Below, piece after piece: positions 24,881 to 31,320 of a DNA stretch of 38,344 nucleotides. Numbering within the stretch: position 1 is the stretch's first letter; every line of letters starts with the position of its first letter. A program made the position numbers and the translations under genes. The notes below the pieces were generated by a model that saw only the letters and a list, made by a program, of their open reading frames with translations, searched no databases and was not told the DNA's origin. The stretch is from NCBI GenBank assembly GCA_937915765.1, contig CALGHE010000071.1, positions 1 through 38,344 of the forward strand. Direction: 5' to 3'. Origin of the DNA: an uncultured Bacteroidales bacterium. GTDB lineage: Bacteria > Bacteroidota > Bacteroidia > Bacteroidales > Paludibacteraceae.

Positions 24881-24973
24881 CAGTCGAAAAACCTGTCACA
24901 CTGTGACAGATTTTTCGACTGGGAAGTAAAGAATATCTGGCAGAGGGGAGTAGGTATCAGCAGAAAACTTGTA
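24881..24973 (+). repeat. Direct repeat D, copy 2, with 18-bp-arm palindrome
   Basis: Second copy of the block at 23460-23552. Here the palindrome is almost perfect: agtcgaaaaacctgtcac pairs with its inverse ending tttttcgact, with a single mismatch. Its last 20 bases are also the start of repeat E. Confidence 0.9.
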
Positions 24974-25009
24974 AAAACTTGAAGATTTTTGAAGAATCTA
25001 CAAGAATTT
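24954..25009 (+). repeat. Direct repeat E, copy 1, upstream of the second fic gene
   Basis: A 56-bp block identical to 26360-26415 except for one base. It contains outer inverted arms cttgta and tacaag around ttgaagatttttgaagaatc. It overlaps the end of repeat D and precedes a TACATTTG box. Confidence 0.9.
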
Positions 25010-25013
25010 GCAT

Positions 25014-25021
25014 TACATTTG
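25014..25021 (+). promoter_or_regulatory. Putative -7 box for the second fic gene
   Basis: TACATTTG matches TAnnTTTG, and a TTTG lies 22 bases upstream inside repeat E. The transcript would start within about 10 bases of the start codon, giving a very short leader. Confidence 0.5.
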
Positions 25022-25037
25022 TAGAAAAGAGATATGT

Positions 25038-26345
25038 ATGATAGAGAGTTTGCCTCAGATAGAAAGTGAAATATGGGCAAAGGCCCCATGTCTGTTGGAA
25101 AGCCTTGAAGTGAAGTCGTTGGTCGATGAAATCAACGACGGCTATCTGTATTGGTCGGATGTCAAATATAAAAAAACATCAGGTGGCCTGTCTCCTATGC
25201 AACTGTGGGCTTGTGTGAAGTTTAGCAGACAGATTCGTAGCATTAAGGTCTGGGAGAGATATAACATCACTTTCTCTCTGACCAACGCCATGCAAAGGCT
25301 GTGCCATGATTTTGACATGAACTTTGGCGGAACTTGGAAAAGCGACTTTATAATACCGAGCAAAAGCAGGGAGCAGTATCTTATTTCGTCGCTGATGGAG
25401 GAGGCTATCTCGTCCAGTCAGATGGAGGGCGCATCGACCACAAGAAAAGTGGCAAAGGATATGCTGAGAAAAGAGACCTCGCCCAGAAGTCGTTCCGAGC
25501 AGATGATATGCAACAACTACGCTTCGATCCGTTTCATCGTAGAGCATAAGGACGAGCCGCTGACCCAAGAGCTTTTGCTAAAACTCCATTCGCTGATGAC
25601 CTATAAGACACTTGAGAATGCAAGCGACGAAGGCCGATTCAGAGAAAACGACGACGTGGTTGTGGAACAGAGCATCACTCACGAGGTGGTGCATACACCT
25701 CCATCATATACGGAAATACCCGATTTCGTGGAAGAGTTATGCAGATTTTTCAACAGCGCGGGTGATGGTGTATTTGTGCATCCGATTATCAGAGGCATCA
25801 TTGTGCATTTTATGATAGCTTATGTGCATCCTTTTGTCGATGGAAACGGCAGAACGGCAAGAGCTTTGTTTTACTGGTACATGCTAAGAAGCGGTTATTG
25901 GCTGACTGAATATCTCTCTATTTCAAGGATTATTTACAGGTCTAAGACAAGCTACGAAAAAGCGTATCTGCATGCAGAGAAAGATGGCAATGATATAGGC
26001 TATTTCATAACATATCATTTGAGGATTCTCGATTTGGCGTTTAAGGATTTGAAAAGTTATATCGACAGAAAAACTAAACAGCAGCAAATGTCCGACTTCC
26101 TGAAGTTGGGAGAGATAAACGAACGGCAAGCGCAGATACTGTCGTTGTTGCAGGAGAATCCGAAAACTGTTTTGACAGTCAAAGAACTTCAGAACAGATT
26201 TGCAGTCTCTCATCCTACGGTGAAGTTGGACTTGGACGCGCTGGTCGAAAGAGGATTTTTGCAGAGAGTGCCGGTAAACAAAGTAAAAAACAACTATATT
26301 AGAGGTGAGTATTTTGATTCGTTGATAAAAGGTAAAACATCTTAA
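25038..26345 (+). CDS. Fic family protein between hsdS and hsdR
   Basis: A 435-residue Fic-domain protein, clearly different from the one at 20966. An N-terminal Fic_N-like domain (about 5-110; YWSDVKYKKTSGGLSPMQLW) is followed by the inhibitory motif SSQMEG (Ser126...Glu130-Gly131). The Fic core motif HPFVDGNGRTAR starts at His264. A C-terminal winged helix-turn-helix (NERQAQILSLLQENP, VKELQNRFAVSHPTVKLDLDALVERGFL) completes it. Likely activity is AMP transfer to an unknown protein, normally self-inhibited. The frame is open from 25008, but the ATG at 25038 (MIESLPQIE) is preferred because of the promoter position. The gene is bracketed by repeat E copies 1406 bp apart. Confidence 0.92.
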   Translation: MIESLPQIESEIWAKAPCLLESLEVKSLVDEINDGYLYWSDVKYKKTSGGLSPMQLWACVKFSRQIRSIKVWERYNITFSLTNAMQRLCHDFDMNFGGTWKSDFIIPSKSREQYLISSLMEEAISSSQMEGASTTRKVAKDMLRKETSPRSRSEQMICNNYASIRFIVEHKDEPLTQELLLKLHSLMTYKTLENASDEGRFRENDDVVVEQSITHEVVHTPPSYTEIPDFVEELCRFFNSAGDGVFVHPIIRGIIVHFMIAYVHPFVDGNGRTARALFYWYMLRSGYWLTEYLSISRIIYRSKTSYEKAYLHAEKDGNDIGYFITYHLRILDLAFKDLKSYIDRKTKQQQMSDFLKLGEINERQAQILSLLQENPKTVLTVKELQNRFAVSHPTVKLDLDALVERGFLQRVPVNKVKNNYIRGEYFDSLIKGKTS

Positions 26346-26359
26346 AGTCGTAAAATATA

Positions 26360-26415
26360 GTATCAGCAGAAAACTTGTAAAAATTTGAAGATTTTTGAAG
26401 AATCTACAAGAATTT
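26360..26415 (+). repeat. Direct repeat E, copy 2, upstream of hsdR
   Basis: Matches 24954-25009 at 55 of 56 positions. After it the sequence diverges into catgcttttgcg, a weak -7-like word, and then an AT-rich leader to hsdR at 26539. Confidence 0.9.
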
Positions 26416-26538
26416 TCATGCTTTTGCGAAAAAAAATAGTTTAAGAAAGCGAAATAAATTACATAAAACCCCAAGAATTTTTGTGTTGTATGAAATACTT
26501 GGTAGGATAGAAAAATACAAAAAACTTATGCGTCAAAT

Positions 26539-29500
26539 ATGGATACAACAGGATTGAAAGAAAAAAACTTCGAAAACGATATAGAGGCCTACTTGCTATC
26601 TCACGGATATGCAAAGGGCAGTCAGCAGACCTATGACAAGTCAAAGGCTATTGATATGCCACAGCTCATATCATTCATACAAGCCACGCAACCAAAGATG
26701 TGGCAGCGTTACTGCAATGTCTATGGCGAGAAGGCGGAGAAGCAGCTCTACACCATCTTTCAGCAAAATGTGGAGCAGAACGGATTGGTGCATGTGCTGC
26801 GTTATGGCGTGAAGGACAGAGGCATGGAGATACGGTTTGCCTACTTTGCGCCGGCATCCAACCTCAACATAGATTTGGTGGAGCGTTACAAGGCAAATAT
26901 CCTTACTTGCACACGTCAGTTCGCCTACTCTGCGCAGAACCATAATACCATTGATATAGTTTTGTCTCTGAATGGAATACCGGTGGTGGCACTGGAACTG
27001 AAGAACCAGCTCACCGGTCAGTCGGTGGCAAATGCCCAACATCAGTTTATGTATGACCGCGACGAGAAGGAGTTCTGTTTCCGCTTCAACAACCGTTTTC
27101 TTGTCTATTTTGCCGTCGATCTATATGAGGTGGCGATGACAACACAGTTGCAGGGCGAAAAGACCTTCTTCCTGCCCTTCAATCAAGGCTCCAATGGAGC
27201 AGGAAATGTGGGCGATGGCGGCAATCCCAAGAGCGAGGCTGGCTATGCCACTTCCTATCTGTGGGAATATGTGCTAAGGCCGGACATGCTGCTGTCTATC
27301 TTCCAAAGGTACATCAGCAAGCAGACTTCCGAAAGCATATCGTTAGAGAACGGCAAAAAGGTCACAAAGAAGAGCACTCGCATGATTTTTCCGCGTTTCC
27401 ATCAGTTAGATGTGGTGGAGAAGCTTGTGGCAGACACGCGGAAGCGGAAAGAGGGGCGCAACTATCTGCTGCAGCATAGCGCCGGCTCCGGAAAGTCTAA
27501 CGAGATTGCTTGGCTCACATACCGCCTCGCGTCTCTGCATGACGAGGAAGACAAGGAGATGTTCCAGTCTGTGTTCGTGATTACCGACCGAAGGGTGCTT
27601 AACAAGCAGCTGCAAAACACGATACTCGGCTTTGACCATTATGAAGGGCTTATCGCTACAATAACAGATAAAGACAACTCGGCGGCGCTGAAAGATGCCA
27701 TCAACGACAAAAAAAGGATTATAATAGCAACCCTGCACCGTTTCCCGCTTATCTATAAAGAGCTGGACAACCACAAGGGCAAGCAGTTTGCCATCATTGT
27801 GGATGAGGCTCACAGCAGCCAATCGGGCAAGAGCGCGGAGAAGCTGAAGGCCGCCCTTGCCGACACAGACGAGGCTCTGAAAGAGTGGGCGGAGATTGAA
27901 GGGAAGACGGAGGAGGAGATGATGCAGATGGACGAGATGGAGAGCATGTCTGACCTCTTGACGCAGGGGCTGCACAAGAACCAGTTTTTCTACGCCTTCA
28001 CGGCAACGCCTAAGCCAAAGACGCTCAGGACATTTGGCGAGAAGAAGGGCGACAAATACGATGCCTTTCATCACTATTCCATGCGGCAGGCAATTGACGA
28101 GGGCTTCATCCTTGACGTTCTGAAATATTACACGACGATAGAGACGTCGTACAAGATAGTGAATGCTTCAAAGGAGAATCCGGAGTACGAAGAGACCCCT
28201 GCCACAAGGGCGATGATAGAGTTTCACTCAAGTCACGAGTTTGTGCTGAAACAGAAGGTTGGGCTGATTGTGGAGAAGATTCGGGAAGTGACGCTCCGCA
28301 AAATAGGCGGCAAGGGCAAGGCTATGATGGTATGCTCTTCCAGAGCGCACGCAGTGCGCTATTTCCTCGCCATGAAAGAGTACTGCGCGAAAAAAGGATA
28401 TGCGGAGGTGAAGCCTCTGGTGGCGTTCTCCGGAACGGTCTCTTATATGGGGCAGGACTACACAGAGCCTCAGCTGAACAGCACGGACGAGCTGAAAATA
28501 TCGGAAAACGCGCTGCCTATGTACTTCGCGTCGGACTTGTTCAACGTGTTGATTGTGGCAGAAAAATATCAGACAGGCTTCGACGAGCCGCTGCTGCACT
28601 CCATGTTCGTGGACAAAGGGCTGAGGGGAGTGAAGGCGGTGCAGACGCTGTCAAGACTAAACAGATGCTGCAAAGGAAAGGTGGACACCTATGTGCTGGA
28701 CTTCGCGAACTCGGCGGAGGATATTAAAAACTCGTTCCAGCCCTTCTTTGAAGATACTTGGCTCGGCGACGAGATAGACGTGAATATCGTTTACAAATAT
28801 CAGAACGAACTGAACGAGTTCCACTTATGGAACGCAGAGACGGAAGACAAGGTCTTTAAAACATACTCCGAAACGAAGGATATGGGCAAACTGACTTCTC
28901 TCTTCTTGCCTGTGCTCGAGGAGTTTTCTAAACTTGAAGAGGAGCAGAGGTTTAAGGTGAGGGCGCTTGTCAGAAACTTTAACCGGTTCTACTCCTACAT
29001 GGCGCAAATAGACAGGACTTTCGACAAAGAGCTGTACAAGACATACGTCTTTACTGAACTGCTGTTCAAATTGCTCCCTAAGACTCCGCACGAGCCGGTC
29101 GATTTGAACGGGAAACTGGCTTTGGCTAACAACAAACTCTCCGAAGGGTTCTCCGGCTCAATAGTGCTGGAGCCTGCCGAAAAGGATAAAACGCTGAAGA
29201 GCGAAAAGGGCGGCACCGGCTCTCATGCGGAGGAGAAGACAGACCTGCTTGATAATATCATCGAAAAGATTAATCTGATGTATCACGGAAACTTCACGGA
29301 GGCTGACATGATTGTAAGAACAATCGATAACGCGATGCAGAAAGATGAAAATAAGTTGATAAAGCAAGTGATGAACTCCGATATAAATATGTTTACTCAG
29401 AATATCTTCCCTAAGATTTTTGAAAAAACAGCGCAGAATTGTTATGTTCAGCACATGGATGCTTTTGCAAAACTATTTGAAGAACAAAATTTATACAAAT

Positions 29501-29571
29501 CCATAATGGAAGAGATGGGCAGGGTCATGTATTATAGATTAAAGGCAAAATTGGGAGAGGCAGAATTATAG
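26539..29571 (+). CDS. hsdR: Type I restriction-modification system, restriction and translocation subunit
   Basis: A 1010-residue motor/nuclease subunit of normal length. The N-terminal PD-(D/E)XK nuclease is complete: IDIV (Asp139), then ALELKNQ (Glu153, Lys155) and QSVANAQHQF. The SF2 helicase motor has Walker A HSAGSGKS (313-320), DEAH box IVDEAH (421-425) and motif III FYAFTATPK. Later motifs include YQTGFDEPLLHSMFVDK and TLSRLNRC. It forms the cutting complex with HsdM and HsdS, using ATP to pull DNA and cleave away from the recognition site. It is separated from hsdS by about 3.3 kb holding the ATPase and second fic gene, and probably has its own promoter in or after repeat E. Confidence 0.97.
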   Translation: MDTTGLKEKNFENDIEAYLLSHGYAKGSQQTYDKSKAIDMPQLISFIQATQPKMWQRYCNVYGEKAEKQLYTIFQQNVEQNGLVHVLRYGVKDRGMEIRFAYFAPASNLNIDLVERYKANILTCTRQFAYSAQNHNTIDIVLSLNGIPVVALELKNQLTGQSVANAQHQFMYDRDEKEFCFRFNNRFLVYFAVDLYEVAMTTQLQGEKTFFLPFNQGSNGAGNVGDGGNPKSEAGYATSYLWEYVLRPDMLLSIFQRYISKQTSESISLENGKKVTKKSTRMIFPRFHQLDVVEKLVADTRKRKEGRNYLLQHSAGSGKSNEIAWLTYRLASLHDEEDKEMFQSVFVITDRRVLNKQLQNTILGFDHYEGLIATITDKDNSAALKDAINDKKRIIIATLHRFPLIYKELDNHKGKQFAIIVDEAHSSQSGKSAEKLKAALADTDEALKEWAEIEGKTEEEMMQMDEMESMSDLLTQGLHKNQFFYAFTATPKPKTLRTFGEKKGDKYDAFHHYSMRQAIDEGFILDVLKYYTTIETSYKIVNASKENPEYEETPATRAMIEFHSSHEFVLKQKVGLIVEKIREVTLRKIGGKGKAMMVCSSRAHAVRYFLAMKEYCAKKGYAEVKPLVAFSGTVSYMGQDYTEPQLNSTDELKISENALPMYFASDLFNVLIVAEKYQTGFDEPLLHSMFVDKGLRGVKAVQTLSRLNRCCKGKVDTYVLDFANSAEDIKNSFQPFFEDTWLGDEIDVNIVYKYQNELNEFHLWNAETEDKVFKTYSETKDMGKLTSLFLPVLEEFSKLEEEQRFKVRALVRNFNRFYSYMAQIDRTFDKELYKTYVFTELLFKLLPKTPHEPVDLNGKLALANNKLSEGFSGSIVLEPAEKDKTLKSEKGGTGSHAEEKTDLLDNIIEKINLMYHGNFTEADMIVRTIDNAMQKDENKLIKQVMNSDINMFTQNIFPKIFEKTAQNCYVQHMDAFAKLFEEQNLYKSIMEEMGRVMYYRLKAKLGEAEL

Positions 29572-29640
29572 GTGGGTCCTGTAAAGGCAACCTCTATAAG
29601 TTAGGTCGAGATGATTTTTTTCAAAAAAACTGTTTGTGAC

Positions 29641-29938
29641 TAATATTGTCCTAAATAATTTTACAGTAAAGCCAACCTCTACGGGCGTTATGAATAAGTG
29701 AATGTGAGCAAGATAAGTAACGGTGGGTTCTGTAAATTCATCGTTACTCTGCCTGGAAGGCAGTACAAAGCGTAGCGACGGTAACCCGTGACGAAGTCTC
29801 GGGCGAAGGCAGACGCAACGAAAACCTGCCTGGAAGGCAGTACCAAAATTCTTTGCTGTATAACGTCTTAAGGATATTTTCAAATGAAAGAACCGTGATT
29901 CCCTTTTCTTTTTTTACAAAATATTTAGGACAATATTG
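29641..29938. mobile_element. MITE-like element with 9-bp target duplication
   Basis: A 298-bp non-coding element. Both ends carry the inverted repeat AATATTGTCCTAAATA (left from 29642, right inverted to 29937). The element is flanked by a perfect direct repeat GTTTGTGAC at 29632-29640 and 29939-29947, the expected target duplication. Inside are two copies of ctgcctggaaggcagtac (29749 and 29826), each a small hairpin, and a dyad agtaacg/cgttact. It has no transposase, so it must have been moved in trans. It sits 69 bp after hsdR. Confidence 0.8.
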
Positions 29939-30025
29939 GTTTGTGACACAAGTTGTCAAAAACGCTCTGTAATTTTGTCGCGTGGTCAAGATAGTTTGGC
30001 CGCGCGACTTTAAATTTATGGGCTT

Positions 30026-30388
30026 ATGAAAACTAACAAGATTATTCAGAGGCGCCACTGGGCAAATTTTGATATTGCAGGTTTTTCCTACTGGGACGGC
30101 TGTTTGGTTCTTAACGAACTGAAGCCGGGCATGGAACTGCGTCTGAAACGTGAGGAGGAGAATAGGTTTGACCATTATGCGGTGGCGATATATTACGGCG
30201 ACTGCAAGCTGGGCTTTGTGCCGCGCGGAGAGAATCATGAACTGAGCAAGCTGTTAGAGATGGGCTATGCAGATATTCTTGAAGCTCGTGTGCAGCGCGT
30301 TGCGCCGGAGGAGCGTGCGGAAAGTCAGGTGAGCGTGATTATTTACTTGAAGTATAACGATAAACAGATTGCAGGAAAGGATGAGTAA
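30026..30388 (+). CDS. HIRAN domain protein
   Basis: A 120-residue single-domain protein matching the HIRAN pattern: FDIAGFSYWDG, MELRLKREEENRFDHYAVAIYY and KLGFVPRGENHELSKLLEMG. HIRAN domains occur in Rad5/HLTF helicases, where the domain binds 3' single-stranded DNA ends, and as stand-alone bacterial proteins of unknown role. A function in sensing damaged or stalled DNA is a family-based inference. A zinc-ribbon gene begins just after its stop, which suggests a two-gene unit. Confidence 0.85.
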   Translation: MKTNKIIQRRHWANFDIAGFSYWDGCLVLNELKPGMELRLKREEENRFDHYAVAIYYGDCKLGFVPRGENHELSKLLEMGYADILEARVQRVAPEERAESQVSVIIYLKYNDKQIAGKDE

Positions 30389-30389
30389 T

Positions 30390-30599
30390 ATGGAAAAGCC
30401 AAATATGTGCCCTAATTGCGGGGGCAAGGTTGTGGAGGTTGTTTACGGTTTTGTGGATGCAAACGTGCTGGACGCGGTGGAGCGGGGCAACGTTGTCCTT
30501 GGCGGCTGCTGTGTCTGCCTTGACAGTTGCGGAAGACCGCTTTCGCCTCGATGGAGCTGCACTAAATGCGGCAAAGGTTTCGGAAAGATGGAGTGGTGA
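30390..30599 (+). CDS. Small zinc-ribbon protein
   Basis: A 69-residue protein with two CxxC pairs (MCPNCGG at the start and CTKCGKGF near the end) around a conserved VVYGFVDANVLDAVERGNVVLGG-type middle, a pattern seen in small proteins of many genomes. It probably binds one zinc. ATG at 30390 is chosen because aggaaagg lies 9-10 bp upstream. An ATG at 30381 would overlap the HIRAN gene. No function is established. Coupling to the HIRAN gene suggests a shared role. Confidence 0.7.
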   Translation: MEKPNMCPNCGGKVVEVVYGFVDANVLDAVERGNVVLGGCCVCLDSCGRPLSPRWSCTKCGKGFGKMEW

Positions 30600-30660
30600 G
30601 ATAGAACTTCAGTTCTTCCGCCTTGCTGTCTCTCTGTAAGGCTACGTCTTAAAAAATTTA

Positions 30661-30711
30661 GAAAGAACCACGACTTCCTTCCCTTCTTTTGCAAATTAGG
30701 TAGGACAATAT
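30661..30711. repeat. Degenerate copy of the MITE right end
   Basis: gaaagaaccacgacttcc through ggtaggacaatata aligns with the last 50 bases of the 29641-29938 element (gaaagaaccgtgattcc through atttaggacaatatt). It is diverged and no matching left end was found nearby. Confidence 0.5.
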
Positions 30712-30783
30712 AGCAGGACAAGCCTGACTCCAGGGAGCGTTTTTTATCGATTTCATCGAGTTTTTTGACACTTTTCTCAGGTA

Positions 30784-31320
30784 TTATTTGGCCGTCACCA
30801 CTGCATCCATGGGTATGTCCCATGAGTCGGTGGGGATGGCCGATGTTATTTGGACAGGGAAGCAAAGCCCTATTTTCTTTGCCGAAATTAGCGGCAGCAG
30901 TTTGTCGTAAAAGCCTTTTCCTCTGCCCAATCGGTGTCCGTCAAGGTCAAAGCTCACTCCGGGTATCAGAGCAAGGTCAATCTCTCCGTACGATTCAAAG
31001 GCTTCGCCAACAGGCTCCTTTATGCCGAAGGCGCCGGTCGCCATGCGTTCCTCACCGCAGAACAGTCGCAATTCAAGAACATCGCCCACAACCACCGGCA
31101 GCAATATGCGCTTCTTTGTGTGCCAGCGGTTGCAGAACTCGTGCGTGCAAACCTCGTCGGGCAGCGACCAGAAGCACAGCACAGTTTTAGCCTCGTCAAA
31201 TTCGGGCAGTGCCTCCACGGCGGCGGTCACAGCCTCCGACAGCCGCGTGCGTTCATCAGCGCTCAGAGCCGCCACGCTTGCCTTTATGTTTCGTCTGATG
31301 GTTCGTTTCAGCTCTTTCAT
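30784..31320 (-). CDS. 5-formyltetrahydrofolate cyclo-ligase
   Basis: A 178-residue enzyme of normal length that converts 5-formyl-THF to 5,10-methenyl-THF with ATP in one-carbon metabolism. Recognisable features are the basic N-terminus LKRTIRRNIKA and the signature LIPGVSFDLDGHRLGRGKGFYDKLL, which forms the nucleotide/folate site. Its ATG overlaps the stop of the upstream protease gene (ATGA, 31317-31320), so it is the last gene of the traR-lspA operon. Confidence 0.95.
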   Translation of the reverse strand: MKELKRTIRRNIKASVAALSADERTRLSEAVTAAVEALPEFDEAKTVLCFWSLPDEVCTHEFCNRWHTKKRILLPVVVGDVLELRLFCGEERMATGAFGIKEPVGEAFESYGEIDLALIPGVSFDLDGHRLGRGKGFYDKLLPLISAKKIGLCFPVQITSAIPTDSWDIPMDAVVTAK

